From: Ciborinia camelliae
Taxonomy: Eukaryota; Ascomycota; Leotiomycetes; Helotiales; Sclerotiniaceae
Assembly (NCBI GenBank): GCA_025890175.1
Contig: JANPYM010000005.1
Span: 1,688,440-1,752,439 of the forward strand
DNA length: 64,000 bases
Reading direction: 5' to 3'
A program made the position numbers and the translations under genes. A model generated the notes under the pieces. It saw nothing but the letters and a program-made list of their open reading frames with translations, was not told the DNA's origin and searched no databases. Shown here piece after piece: positions 22,971 through 36,076 of this stretch. Position 1 is the first letter of the stretch; every line of letters begins with the position of its first letter.

Positions 22971-24634
22971 ATGTCGTCCTCAACCCTTGCCCAGAAGAAA
23001 CTAGTTAGCACATTATCCGTAGCGGAGAAATTGGATGTGATTCTCGCTTATACGACTATTTGTATGTTTTCCCTCTGTCTTCTTTCTACAATTTCCTATT
23101 TCTATACCTGGGATCCTATTATACTTGCTTCAATCATGAGGGGAGCTAATAAAAGCAATCAATAGTAGGAAATACATGCTTTAGTCTCCTAACAGGTATA
23201 TGGCGAACGAGAAATGCAACTAGGGGAAGTTATAAGAGATATGTTCTTCACACAGCCGTGAGGACGATGATTAGGAGATTGACTGCGAGACAGATCTTGT
23301 GAGTGGTTGTTCTATTTATTTTCAGCATGTTAGGGGCAACACGATATTTTGGGTGTCAAATCGAGTGTTTGATGTTTGGTTATTTTATGGCCTCCAGCTT
23401 CATGACATGCTGACAAGAGCATAGATACGTCAATCCAAACACGGATCATTCATACGAAACCGTCTGCAAGCAACGGGGCATTGAGCCATCGAGCGAAACT
23501 TTGGAAGATGGAACACAGGCCCACTGGATAGGCAAAAAAGGAGCGAAGAAATTGATCCTTAATTTCCATGGTTCATCCATTTTACCTGAATCTCAGAGCT
23601 CGAAGCTGATGTTTGCTATTAGGGGGTGGATATGTACTCCCCGCCTCACCCGAAGCGGTCGAGTTTATGTTCAGTCTTGTGGATAGTGCGGAACAAGAGG
23701 GGAAGAGTTTGGCTGTGTTGTTTTTGTCTTATGGTATATTTCTCTTCTTTTTGTCAGCATATTGGTTGAATAGCAAGAATTGATGCCGAGAAATGCATAT
23801 AGATCTTTCCCCAAGTGTCGTATACCCTCGACAATTGGAACAGGCTGCCGCGTTGCTGAACCATGCCATTCATACTTTAAAGTGAGTCCAACTTTAGCTT
23901 TTCCAAAACCAGCTCATTATCATCACCTCGCTGCAAAAGCTAATCAAGATATTAGCTATCTTCCTTCCTCTATAATCCTAGCCGGTGACTCCGCAGGCGC
24001 GAATCTCGTCCTTGCTCTCTTATCCCACATCATGCATGGTCATCCAAATGAGACCATCCCCAGGGTCCGCCTCACAGAACCACTCTCTGGCGCTGTGCTG
24101 CTCGCACCATGGGTTACCTTTGGCACGGACTCAAAATCTTTTCAAGCCAACAAATATAAAGATCTTCTTGATCCTACCGCGATCAAACTCGTAAGCCTAC
24201 TTCCCTTTTCCCCATTCTCTCATACTCCCTTGCTTAAACCTCCACCCTCCTACCTATCCAATTCTCACGCACTACAACATCTAACCTAACGCCCCAAAAA
24301 GTGGTCCGGTGAATTCCAATCTTCTAGTCCATCCGACAACTACATCGAACCACTCTATTCCTCACCATCATGGTGGACACGTCTCCCCACGGCCGTGACA
24401 TCCATCCTAATCATAGCAGGTGAAAACGAAATTTTTATCGATGACATTAAAGCTTTCGCGGGGAAATTGCAGGAGGTAGAGACAGAGGCTGGTACAGGGA
24501 GCACGGGACTGGAGTTAAAAGTGGTGGAAAATGAGTATCATGACCAGCCCAATTTCGGGTTTGGGGAGAATACTTTGGGCAAGGTGAAGAGTCAGGGTTG
24601 GGAGATTGGGATGTGGATTAGGGGGAGGTGTTAG
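22971..24634 (+). CDS. Alpha/beta-hydrolase fold-3 protein (esterase/lipase-like)
   Basis: Seven exons close in frame to 365 aa: 22971-23061, 23196-23298, 23425-23570, 23623-23733, 23803-23881, 23956-24190 and 24302-24634. The N-terminus has a hydrophobic helix (LDVILAYTTICIW), so it may be membrane-anchored. The HGGGY oxyanion-hole motif lies at 113-117, with its first glycine split by an intron. The nucleophile elbow GDSAG has Ser189. A late acid region (GENEIFIDDI) and a histidine (NEYHDQPNF) fit the remaining triad. This is the arrangement of hormone-sensitive-lipase-like fold-3 hydrolases common in fungi. The natural substrate cannot be told. Exons 5 and 6 are short and chosen by phase; their exact edges are less certain than the rest. 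Confidence 0.82.
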
Positions 24635-25349
24635 ATGTATGGGGGGGGGATGGATAGAGGAGAGCTTTTGGGGAAATGAACATTTGGGATGTTTTTGGGG
24701 GTGCTTTTTTTATAGTTAGGTTCAGTATGACTTTCTAGGGCCTATAAGGTGGGGAATTCCTTTAAGTAATCATTCCAAGGTTTGCTTGGCCCAGGCAATC
24801 TAATATCTTCCCATCAAAACGTAGTTGGTCCCGTGTCCAAATACTCGATGCATTTCTACACAAATAACTCTCTTTCTTGAGACTTCTATTGCAAATCTAT
24901 ATTACCATAAGAACGAACCAAGCCAGCAAACACTTTAAATATTCAATGGGCATGATATGAATTATAGTTGTGAAAAAGGCCTCCAATCCATAGCGTGGAT
25001 TGATAACTCATATTTATTTTCCTATGGAGAATTATCATCCCCTAAGCTACGATTGTTGCAAACTTTTGAGCTGCAGCTATACACCATTGGAAGCAAAAAT
25101 CTATCATACAATATCCCATGATTCATCTATTCTAGCCACTATAAAATCCGAGGAAACTATGCACCATAGTCATATCACCTATCACCATCTACATCTTCTC
25201 CATCAAACTCTGCCTTTGCTCCAATTTATCAGGCTGCCGCAATTGAGAGAGCGGCGACATGGTGGGAATATTCCCAGGGTGGTTTTCCTCAAAGGATGTC
25301 ATCATTTCAGAAATACGATCTAGTTCGAATCTATCCGGACACAAATAGA
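24635..25349. other. Intergenic between convergent genes
   Basis: These are the 3' flanks of the hydrolase (plus) and the methyltransferase (minus). A G-rich stretch lies near 24640-24665. No gene was recognised. Confidence 0.5.
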
Positions 25350-27557
25350 TTAGCATGTAGGGGGTAACAGGTCTTTCCTTTCTTGGGACAACCTTTTCCA
25401 TCCTGCTTGGTTCTTCAACTCATTGCCTCGAGCCATCTGATCATATTTCACATCTGTCATTTCCTCTCTGGTACCGTCGATGAGGAGATCGCCTGCTCTG
25501 GAACAGCGTGGTTTACGAGCTGTTACAATATGTAGGGTGAGGTGGTAATTGCCACTCTCGATCTCTTCAAACTCAACAGGCAGCAATCTCTCCCGAAGCT
25601 GAAAGTTTAATTAGCGGGGGAAGGTTAAGTCAATTTTGAAAATGGTACCTGTGAGATATCATTCTCAAGCCCAATCTGATACAGGATAAAGTCTTTCAAT
25701 CGCTGACCAGTAGTTGTGGTTCCTCCTACAGGTAGTCGATGAATAATCTCCTTAACATCCCAGAACCTATATAATATTAGCTTGCCACACTTAATTCATA
25801 TACATTTGCTTACCCTGCCCCTTCCAACCAAGACTTTACATTGACCGCAGGAATTCCACCCCGTGGACGAAGTATTGCCTTATGACGTTCTATGACTCTT
25901 TCCATCCAACCCGGTACTGTCTTTGCAAGTTCATCATCGTGAGATGGTCGCTTAAGCCGATCGGCGATATTATTAGTCCAGTCAGTCTGGGGTTTACTCT
26001 GGTGATAATCTTCACGCTTGACGGAAATGCGACTTGCCAATTTGGATCTTGGTCGGTGGTCTACTTCGAGAAATTCTACAACACCACCGGGCTGGAGAAT
26101 CCTATCAACCATTAGTACCGGCATCTGGAAAGTCTTGATCTCTTACGAGAAATCACTCACAAGCGAATATCATCTAGAAAACTCTTGTAACTCTCAACTC
26201 TGTCGAATACATCTCTTCCACGGATAAAAGAGTAAAGGTTGTGTGGAATTGGATCGGTGTGAGCTAGAAGACAATTAAGGTTTCGAACATTGAAATCTGG
26301 AGCGGTTTGTGTCTGCGAAGAATTAACACGGCTAAAGTAATCTGACGAATCCATTTCGGGAGTTGGGACGATAAAATCCCTATTGCCCGATTAGCATCAT
26401 CAACTCTAGACAAGGAAGATCATCATACTTAAGTTCAATGTTCCTTTGTACACAAGACCAGTGATCTGTGTCATCGACACCATCTACTGTCCAATCTGGC
26501 TGATCCTCCTTAACCTTGAAGCACCAACTTCCATCACTACAGCCAATCTAGCCATACTTAGCATGAAGCTGAAAGATATCAGATTATACATACCTCCAAG
26601 ACTCGTGGCGGCCCTTGGTACACAGGAACGGTCTTGACTTCTCCACCGACAGGTGTGCTCTTTACAGATGAGCTTGGGTTGTATTCCCAAGATGAAAACT
26701 TTTCTTCCCATGTTAGGTTACCCTTTTCCGAGCTCAATGAGCTCTGGCCCTTTATCTGTTCGATATCGTTCATACGAGCCCTAAACTATGAGCATGGAGT
26801 CAGCATAAACTCCCAAACTACCCTAGGTAGAATTTAATCTTCAACACAAAGTGCAAGTCTAAAAAAGAGTCAGGAGGACAAGGAGGACTAACATCGTGGT
26901 GATATGCCTTTCTAATCAATCTCAATACCTCAGTGACTGACAATTCGGCCGTATTTTGAGCTTGCAGGTGGCTATGAGCATCCACAAGTTCGCCATATTC
27001 ATTGTAAACCATATCAGCTTTGCAAATATCGAAGTCCTCGAAGTCATCGCACAAGGAATTTTCCGGTTTCCTGGGAGAGGATGATGATTGTATGCTTAAA
27101 TTTGCAATTGCCTCATTCAACTGATTGGGTGTCGTGAAGGAGATCAGAGGAGAGCCTCCGCATGATGAACGTTTTCGATGGTGGGAAGACAGGATTCTAT
27201 AAGATCCTGTCAGCATTGTGAACTTTGGATTGGGCACCTTCCATTCGCCTTGGTGTCTACTACCTGCGAAGACTGCGTTTCACTTTGTACCGTGATAACA
27301 TCAATCGGATCAAAGACGTACCTTGGAAGCTGTGGAGTTTCGGGTCCATGGCCATCAAATCCTCCTAGACCAGGAACATTTGAAGGAGAAGGAGATGGAG
27401 ATGAAGCCCTAAGCTCGACAATTGACGCTATACTGTTCGACTTGCCATGCTTTGGTGATAATTGTTGTATCTCATCAATACCCACTTGGAACACTCTTCC
27501 TGTATGAGAGGTGAATACCAATGGAATGAAGTGCTGCTGCTCGCATTCATGCTCCAT
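25350..27557 (-). CDS. Fungal SAM-dependent methyltransferase domain protein
   Basis: Eight exons close to 596 aa: 27557-27322, 27196-26822, 26780-26594, 26547-26429, 26379-26161, 26101-25814, 25766-25649 and 25598-25350. The first 215 residues or so are disordered and Ser/Pro-rich. A segment EEKFSSWEYNP leads into the SAM-binding motif VLEIGCSDGSWCF (from residue 264), which spans an intron. Later come YKSFLDDIRLILQPGGVVEF and LEVDHRPRS, the class I motif region after the binding site. The C-terminal half has WLEGAG..FWDVKEIIHRLPVG and a basic, Arg-rich tail. Overall it resembles the large UMTA/LaeA-like fungal methyltransferase superfamily. A regulatory role is possible but not shown. Two introns are very short (41 and 46 bp), which explains why the open frames look unlinked. 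Confidence 0.8.
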
Positions 27558-28124
27558 GATTGCGGGAAATTGATGAATCGATTGGAAGAGGATTGATTGA
27601 GTTACTCATTCGTGCAGAGAGAGAAAGAGAGAGAGAGATCTGATTATTGAAAGTACTTGGACTCTCAAGATGGATTGACTTGATCGAATGTGGCGATGAA
27701 TGAAAAAGGGAAGTCACGACTGACTAGATTGGATCGATGCCGATTGGTACGATTCTCCGTTCCTTCTGAACTTTGAAAAGCAAAGGAAGTGAATAAATTC
27801 ATTGATAACAGACACACTTTTTCGATGCCGGAGAAGCTGAATGCTTTAAAAGTGACATATTTTCTAGTTTAATATTTTCAACCAAAAAGAAACTCCCAAA
27901 ACTTCGACCAAAATCCATGGGGACAATCCAATCTGCTTTTGATGTCATGTGACCTTGAATAATTGGATTTAACCATGATTGAATCCATCGGTCAAGCTTC
28001 CGTATATCTGTGACACTCTCTCTATCTCCATCTTCTGGGTAAGATAGATATTGATATCAATTTCTTCTTTCTATCTTGACAACCTCGATGAAAACCCTCC
28101 AACATTCTTCAAAAACTTCAATTG
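27558..28124. other. Intergenic, 5' flank of the methyltransferase
   Basis: A GA microsatellite lies at about 27617-27638. No gene was recognised. Confidence 0.5.
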
Positions 28125-28386
28125 CATAGGTAGGTAGGCGCAGCAACGAGATCCTCCTCTTCCTTATTAATCTCCCACTTCAATTCCAAATTCCGGGCTC
28201 CTTTGCCTTGATATGTTCAGAGATTTCATTGAGAAGTTCCGCAACCTGATGAAAAGAGGAGAGGGTTAATAAGGGTTAGTGGTTATTAGTGACCACGACC
28301 AAACTTGCTGGTAGAAACTCAGTGCTCACCCGATCTACTTTCCCCTCGTTGAAAAAGACGATAGTCATTAAATCGATTTGCGACAT
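28125..28386 (-). pseudogene. Broken antibiotic-biosynthesis-monooxygenase (ABM) domain mini-gene
   Basis: From ATG 28386 the first exon reads MSQIDLMTIVFFNEGKVDR. A clean intron follows (GTGAGC...TTCATCAG), then VAELLNEISEHIKAKEPG. This is the N-terminal half of a small dimeric ABM/quinol-monooxygenase fold protein. Directly afterwards the frame stops, while the expected continuation LKWEINKEEEDLVAA is found one frame over. The second half of the domain is not seen. Either a 1-2 base indel and a truncation made it a pseudogene, or there is a sequence error and an unseen exon. No substrate can be given. Confidence 0.5.
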
Positions 28387-29424
28387 GATGGCTTTGGCTT
28401 TTGAGTGTACTATAGTGTAAATGCTGTATTTCAACCACAATCTATTGTTGGGGGTTGAGGTCGACGTCTCGACTGTGAACCCTACCCACCTCGGATGTTA
28501 TGTGCAATGGATGTCTCCAAGAATTATACAAACTCAACCTTGGCATTTTTGCAGCCAATCAGAGTGGATTAATCGAACCATATCATAGTCGACTATGTTC
28601 CACGAGCAAAGCAATGATAACTTAATAAATCAAAGGATGCACCTGCAGTGCAGGTAGATCACTCAAATGCAAAAACAGTCCTCGGAACTGGACTAGGCTT
28701 CTCTCGGGCAGCTGGAGTATTTTAATGGACCTCGGGACCTCGGGACCCAGCATTGATACCCCGCATTGAATAGGATGGCATTTACCAATCTATTATTGGG
28801 AATTTAGCGATAACAATATCAAAGAACTTACCGAATACATTGTAGGAACTTACCGACCCGGCCCGTGAGTGACTCGCGCCATATTAGATCAGTAGAGCAT
28901 TACATCCACCGCATTACCGAAGTACATACAAAGAAGTCTTCGAACCCTTGAGAAAGATTTGAACCTGTAAATATTTTGTCTGCTCAATGATACCTATTAT
29001 CACTCAAAAAGGAAAGCAAGAAAGTGCTGCATACACTTCAATATTAACCTCCCCCTCTTCTCGTAACCCAACAGTGCGAATAAATTACAATTAATTAACA
29101 AGTTTTAGAAATGAATACATTCATACAATCGTTCTTAAATCTCAGAGGAAAACGTGAAATCCGGATTTTACATGCAGAATTTTCTAATCCAACATCGTGT
29201 CTACTTGACTTATCTCTCGAGGTGAATATAAATCGCACTAACTCAAAACTCAAAACTCGCGAGGAAGTAACTTTCCTTCGAACCTGCCAATCAGGGATTC
29301 ACAAATCATCTGTTCGTCATTTCCGAAAAGCTGCGATCATGCAAGTCACATTAAAACACTTGTTTGTATTAAGAATTCAAGAGTAAACTCAATCGCCATC
29401 TGTCGATACTGTAAAGCGTTTCAC
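28387..29424. other. Intergenic between divergent genes
   Basis: A 91-codon plus frame at 29111-29386 has no recognisable domain and is probably chance. A short direct repeat, gacctcgggacctcggga, lies at about 28729-28746. No RNA gene was found. Confidence 0.5.
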
Positions 29425-31148
29425 ATGTCATCTGAAGAGTGTGGAAACATACCAATTAAGATGAGTGAAATCATCTCTGATTACTCAATGCCGATGATGC
29501 CCCAGGTGCCGATATTTGGGGATGGTATACCAGAAAATGACACTGAAAGATCAACGATAATGACGCAAACGCTAGCTTCAGATGGGGTTGATGGCACTGG
29601 GGACAGAGACGACCGAAAATTTGCTCTTGGCCAACTCACGACGTCAGGAAACAAGCCTTCACCGAGGCAACTCCCATCAGGGATTCCCTTGTGTAAGACA
29701 ACACCTTTTTTCTAAGTCTTTACTTTTGGGTGAAATGTTGAGCTGATACTGTGACAGCCCCTCTTCATCAATTCGTGACCCCCCCTTTCAATCCGATACC
29801 ATTGTCCCCAACGTTTTCGGATTCCTCGGGCCAATCTGTCTTGTTCGGAGTATCGAAAATATCAGCGCTATCGAAGCCTCCACCTGAATATGGAGACGAC
29901 TATCGTTTGAATAGATCGGACTTCATAAGGCAGCAGTTGAGGAAGCCTGAATTTCCGCTTAACGAGATACCAACGCTGGAAAGTTTGATTGACGATCTGT
30001 TAGATGAAGGACCATCTCTAGAATTTGAAGTTATTGCCCAGGCTCGATTGGATAAGATAGTTGAAGAGATGCTGCATCACGTAAAGGACAATTTTCTCAG
30101 TCAAGGGCCTTCATTTAGACAGGTTATGAGGAAAGTAAGTAAGCTTCGTGAGCAGTGGATTCGAAATTTCGGAGAGAGATACCATACCATGGATGACGAG
30201 CGATTGAATTTCATGCTGGAGGTTGGCTGTCTTCGGGACTTAGAACTACAACCCACTGGTGAGGTATCGAAAGTAGATGGCCCTAAGTGGAGAATAAAAA
30301 GGGCCGACACCTTTTCAGAGAAGGAAGCCAATGAAAACTTCAAATTAGGAGCGTAAGTTGTATACACATCTTAATGAGCACGTGCTTACTAGAGAATGAG
30401 TAGTTGGTTTCTTAACACACATTGTGCTGTTCGTGATGGAATTGTGACTGACGCAAAGGATGGATTCACTTGGGGAGTGAATGGGAAACCGGTCGCATTT
30501 TCAATGCTCTCTGGGTTTGAGATTAAAGGCATCGGAAGAAGACACTGGGTACACATCATAGAATCGAGAGTATGCGCATACCACGCCGTTCGACTGACGT
30601 GCGTTGGGACGGTGATCAGACTTCTGCGAGGTCATAAGTTGAAAAGCGAAAGGGCGCCCAGACTTGGGGTACGGTATGATGGCCTGTAAGTATATCGAAA
30701 GAGAGACTCACTGTTTTTTGCATTTGCTGATCTATGTAGCTACAAGATCGAAAGTTGGGGCCAAGTTCTCCTGAAGCTTTCGGGTGGACCTGACATTTAC
30801 CGTAATACTGTAACCCTTGTGGAACTAGCAGGACAGAAGACGATGGAAGAACTAGATGCAGTTCCGACCCCCGGGCAGATGGACAACTTCATCATTTATA
30901 ATAGGATGATTGAGAATGAGATAAAGACACGCGAGGGTGAAGCTGCTTACAAAGCATACAGGGCTTCGGAAAGTAGAAAGGAGATGGCTCGAAAAAATTT
31001 CATCGAGAAATTGAAAGGCTACGATCAGCCTGCGTATAAATTGCTTGATGATACATGCCACCGACTCGAAAACGCATTTCCGCTTCCACTTTCACTAGAA
31101 CCATATCCATATCCACCATCACCACCTTCGAAAACAGCAAGATATTGA
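29425..31148 (+). CDS. SRA-YDG domain protein, compact form
   Basis: Four exons (29425-29692, 29758-30352, 30404-30685, 30740-31148) close to 517 aa. The N-terminal half is Ser/Pro-rich, then helical (LDKIVEEMLHHVKDNFLSQG). The last part starts with AWFLNTHCAVRDGIVTDAKD and GFTWGVNGKPVAFSMLSG. Later VIRLLRGHKLKSERAPRLGV runs into RYDGLYKIESW, the YDG signature of SAD/SRA domains, which in other proteins bind methylated or hemimethylated DNA. The segment between SMLSG and the VIRLLRG strand is clearly shorter than in typical fungal members and lacks their acidic 'YTGSGG' stretch. It ends with a Lys/Glu helix and a Pro-rich tail. DNA binding is inferred from family only. Confidence 0.65.
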
Positions 31149-31704
31149 TATTTTGTGGTAAAAAGTGCGGAAACGAGGTGAATTGGGATCAATATGATTG
31201 ATTGATTGATACGATGGGATGGTATAGGCTCCAGAGCTACAGGTGCCCTTTACTCACTACTAGAATGAATACGATGGCTCCAAAACAATGTTTTCATGGT
31301 CTTGATAGTGAAATCAAAAGAAAGTCATATGGATGGTCACTATATCAATATGAGTATGAACATAAATAAATATAATAACTCTAAGATTTTCACGTTGATG
31401 CTTTCCAATGATCTAGATAGGTACCTACTACCTACCAAACTTGTAAGATTTTACCTAGTAGCCAATAATGAAGTCGAAAAAAGGTTATGTCATGTGCAAA
31501 CCCTGCACAATTTTCAGGTAGGATTGGCTGGTTGCCGTAGTAATCACGTGCCGACATTGAATATAATTGGAGAAAAATCTCATCTCAATTCACTCTTCAC
31601 TCGCACCTTCCCTTCTCAATTTAGAATTTGGGGTTCTTTCTTGCCAATTCAAGATTGAAGATTGAAGTGAAGTGAAGTTCAAAAGGTGAAATCGATCGAC
31701 AAAT
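31149..31704. other. Intergenic, 5' flank of PUS7
   Basis: ATTGATTG repeats lie near 31195-31210. No gene was recognised. Confidence 0.5.
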
Positions 31705-34700
31705 ATGGCTAGCTTAGAAAATAATAACGAACAATGTTCGTTACCTCGCAAGAGGCAGAAACTCGACTCCTCTTCAACCTCCACCTCCACCTCCACCTCT
31801 ACCACCACCGCCATCTCTCTTGCCCATTCTCCTCAGTTAAACATAACAACGAATTCAAATACAAACACAAATTCGATCGACAAAATGGAGATCGATCAGC
31901 CAAATCAAGTTTTGATTCCTCAAGTTCCATTATCTTCCCGACCTGAACATGCCCAAGAGGTTCAATCTGGAATTCTTCACTATGTCAACAAGAAAAATCC
32001 TGGGTTCCAAGGTATATTGAAGCAAAGGTATGCTTGTATTTTTGTCTCCATCTGATGCGACGTGTGTTGCTACAATTCAAGATGATTACTTTTGCCCTTT
32101 TTTTCATCTACTCTGGCATCTGCATTACAAAATCTGTTTACTCGAAAGTCATCCAATTCCCTCTTCCTCACTTTTCATTGCATTTCATACAACCTTTCAA
32201 TTATTGCAAAGAGGGCTCTGCAGTCATGTATCGTGTAAAAAGTATTCTTTCATGAACTCTGGCTAATTACGGTAAATTAGATACACTGATTTCTTGGTAA
32301 ATGAGATTTCACTAGGAGGCGAAGTTGTGCATCTTAAGGATATAGGGGCCCCTCAACACAATCAAAACCGAGTGAGTTATCCTCTGACATGACTTCTTCG
32401 ACTCATGTTCCTTCTCCCAGAAGAAAACAAAGCTAATGGGTGTGAACAGCACGCATCAAGTGCCAAAGCTGTTTTGGCAGACGTTGATGAGAACCGTCCA
32501 GTAGCAGAAGGTTCAGGACAGAATGCATCAAATGCCAATGCTATTTCGATAGACATTGTTGATGAGAACCAGGCAGCAGCAGGAGGTGCAAAACAAACTG
32601 AATCTGCACAACCTACTTCTACCGACTCTGCCGCAGTTGAAGTTACACCCCTTGCAGACATTAGCAATGGAAGTAATACCGCGGCTACAATCACTCCAGC
32701 TACTGAAGCCATTGGTAATGTTACACCACAGCTATCAGCCGAAGAACCAAATGCCACTCAAATCAAAGAAATCCGACCTAACGATTTGGCAATTCTTGTT
32801 GAATATTTTGGTAATGCAGTAGCGCTACAGATCATTGAGCTCGACAAAAAGATCCAACAGAAACCCAATGCTAAAGCTTCCACATTTGGCTCTCTTCAAT
32901 CCGAACCCATTGATGACAGACCGCGCCGTGGGCGTATTCATGGATTTGTGCGTTTGCGTTTTGAGTCACGTCTGGAGACTGAAGTTTTGGATGATAATTC
33001 CATCAAGATCTTCGCAGCTGCTCCACAACGACAAGGTGGCAGAGGACAAAATCAACGTGGCAGAGGACAGCAAAATTCCGGCCGGGGTAATTTCCGGGGT
33101 CAATCGAATGGCCAGCCCAAACCCCATGGAAAAGTCGGATGGCAAGAACTTGGCGGGGAATACCTCCACTTTACACTCTACAAAGAAAATAAAGACACCA
33201 TGGAGGCTGTTGCCTTGCTGGCTAAGTTTACGAGATCTGGCACCAAAGATTTCGCCTATGCAGGTACTAAAGATCGTCGAGCAGCCACTGCACAACGCGT
33301 CAGTGCTTTTCGACACCATGCGACAAACATGGCCGAGCTCAACAACAAGCTGAGATATGGCGTAAGAGTTGGCGACTTTAAGCATGAGAATTATCCACTC
33401 AGACTGGGTGATCTCGAAGGCAACGTTTTTACCATCACCCTACGCGATTGCAATTTCGGCGACGATACTGGAATGGACAATGCTACCAAAATTCAATTGG
33501 CAGAAAAAGTTGTTGGTGATGCTATTGATCACCTTCAAACCCGTGGTTTTTTAAACTACTTCGGCCTGCAACGTTTTGGTACCTTCGCAATTGGTACACA
33601 CGAAATTGGCAAGTTTATCTTGAAAGGAGATTTCAAGGGTGCTGTCGATGCTTTGCTCACTTTCAGCAACGATGCACTCGCAGCAGCTAAATCAGGCCAA
33701 GAGGGAAGCACCATCGGCAGAGATGACATGGGTCGCGCACTTGCCATACACAAATTTCGGGAAACTGGCAAAAACTACTGTAAGGACCATCTCCCAGGAA
33801 GATTTTCTGCGGAGAGAGCTGTCATTCACCACATGTGTTCAGTCCGCAGTCGCGACGATTATGCAGGTGCTATACTCTCCATTCCACGACACCTCCGTAC
33901 CATGTACGTGCATTCATATCAATCTTTCATCTGGAACATCGTAGCTTCCAGAAGATGGGAGCGCTATGGAGATAAAGTTATTGAGGGTGATCTTGTTTTG
34001 GTAGAGAGCAAAATCCCCGAACAAAAAGATGAAGTTGATGAAAATGGAGAAGTTGTGGTGCATGCATCCGGTGGGGATGCCGCACTTACTTCCGACGAAG
34101 TATTCCAGCGTGCACGCTGCCTTTCGGCCGAAGAAGCTAACAGCGGAGCTTTCACCATCTTCGACGTTGTTCTTCCAATGCCTGGCTATGATATCGAATA
34201 CCCCAGCAATGAAATTGGAGACTATTACAAGGAATTCATGGCTAGTGAGCAAGGTGGCGGTCTGGATCCTGCTGATATGCGTCGAAAGATCAAGGACTTC
34301 AGTCTCAGTGGTAGTTACAGAAACCTTATTGGTCAGGTTAAAGAGGGCATGAGTTTTCAAGTTAGAACCTACCATGATGAAAGAGAGCAGTTGGTTGAGA
34401 CTGACTTGGAGGTTATCGAGAAGCGCAATCCCCAAGAGAATGGTCTCCGGCATATCCCGACAACTCACATCTATACTAGGAAGGAAGGCGACCCACACCG
34501 CTATGCCAACTTCCATGGGAATAACGTTCATCAGAATAACGATCAACAGAATAACGTTCCCCAAGATAATTTTCAACAGGATAATAATGGTCATCTTCAA
34601 GGTAACGGCTATCAGGGCAACCGAGGTGGGAGACGACAAGGCGGACGTGCTCGTCACATGGCCGACGCTGCAGAACAAGGTCGTCAAAACCATGCTGTCT

Positions 34701-35419
34701 ATGCCGGTAGTGCCCAACACAATGCTTGGAAGGCACTCCCAACTAAGCTTGCCGAAGAGGATAAGGCTGCGGCTGAGGCCTGGGAGGAAGAAAAGCTAAA
34801 GCCTGTCGACGTGGATGCTATTAAGCAGCCAATTTATCAGGAGACATTCATACAAACCTCTGCGGATGACGAGGGCCGTCGTACTGGCGTAAGAGTTCAA
34901 CAAATTCTCGGTTCGAAGAATGAACTCCTCGAAGAAAAAGCCTTGAAAGGTGCAGCAAATACTGAGAAGATCGAAATTGAGGTCAGAGAAATTCCGGCTC
35001 CGGAATCTGATGATGACAATGAGACACAAGAAGGAGGCGTCAAACTCGAGGCTCCGGTCGGTCTGAAGAGATCTGCTGAAGAGATCTCGAAGGGACTTGC
35101 CGAGGAGAACAAGAAAGAAGAAGCAGTAACTGGAGTTGTTGAAATCAAGGATGAGAAAGATGACAATCCCTCTGTACTTCCTTCTGAGATCAAGGAGGAA
35201 ACTCAGCCATCCAAGTTAGTCGAGCCCTCATCAATTGATGCCGAAATTGCAGGCGCACCACTTGTGGAGGAAGTCGCCGAGGAAGCAAGACCTACAAGAC
35301 TTGCCGTCGTTATTAAATTTGGTCTCGGCACTAGCATGTATGCTACAATGGCCCTTCGGGAGTTGATGCAGCGAGGAGGTGTCCAGGTGTACCAACCAGA
35401 CTTTTCTTCTGGCAGATAA
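31705..35419 (+). CDS. PUS7: Multisubstrate pseudouridine synthase 7 (TruD family)
   Basis: This enzyme converts uridine to pseudouridine in tRNA, U2 snRNA and other RNAs. Three exons (31705-32027, 32281-32375, 32421-35419) close to 1138 aa. The second intron uses a weak donor (A|GTTATC), chosen because it keeps the frame. TruD motifs are clear: FLVNEISLGGEVVHL, FAYAGTKDRRAATAQRVSAF with the catalytic Asp codon at 33272-33274, NYFGLQRFG and RTMYVHSYQSFIWNIVASRR. Two fungal-type additions stand out. One is an RGG/RGQ-rich insert (about 33025-33120) ahead of the catalytic strand. The other is an Asn/Gln/His-rich segment (about 34500-34620) inside the C-terminal domain, followed by an acidic Glu/Lys-rich stretch. 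The protein is longer than yeast Pus7 (about 680 aa) mainly because of these low-complexity regions. Confidence 0.92.
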
Positions 35420-36076
35420 TTTTTTCTTCTTGCGTTGAAGCGATTGTTACATGGTCAGGAATGGAGTTTGGCAAAATTTTCTGTACTCAGATATGGTATG
35501 ATTTGTTGCGCATCGGGTGCGTAGAATCATTTTATGATGCATATGGAGGTCATGGTGGCTAAGTATCAGAACCGCACATACTGAGCCTGTTGATTTGACA
35601 TTAATACAAAGTACATATGTTACGAGTGAAGTTCTCGAGACAGTGCCTTGAAATAAACTTGACGTGAATTTTCATTTCCATCCTCTAATCCTCATCCTCA
35701 AGTTTCCTGGCATGTTTCGATACATCCAATCAAGAACTTCTCATAGATACCTACGCTCCCGTATTTTCCATCATATACATCGAGCTGGGTGCATTCTGAC
35801 TTGTTTGTTTATAATATTTGGCATGTAAACGTCAAAATAAAATAAATATTAAATTGGTCTACGGTACTATGACCATAGCGATGGAAGATCTATAATATCT
35901 AAAACATCCAAAATCCCATAACTTCCGATGGCTACCATAATATCACAAGATGCCAAATATGATATGCTATGCTGTGCCCCGTCCCAATTCCTTCGTAATG
36001 TGTAATTTACATCTACATTTACATCTACATTTACACCTATGCCCCATCCAAATATCTCCACAACATACATTACAAT
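35420..36076. other. Intergenic between convergent genes
   Basis: A short CATCTACATTTA repeat lies at about 36003-36037, just past the CDO1 stop. No gene was recognised. Confidence 0.5.

Noticed and set aside
29111..29386. 91-codon plus frame before the SRA gene
   Set aside because: It ends before the SRA start, has no motif, and no splice joins it in frame.
33914..34720. 268-codon minus frame
   Set aside because: It is antisense to PUS7 coding sequence.
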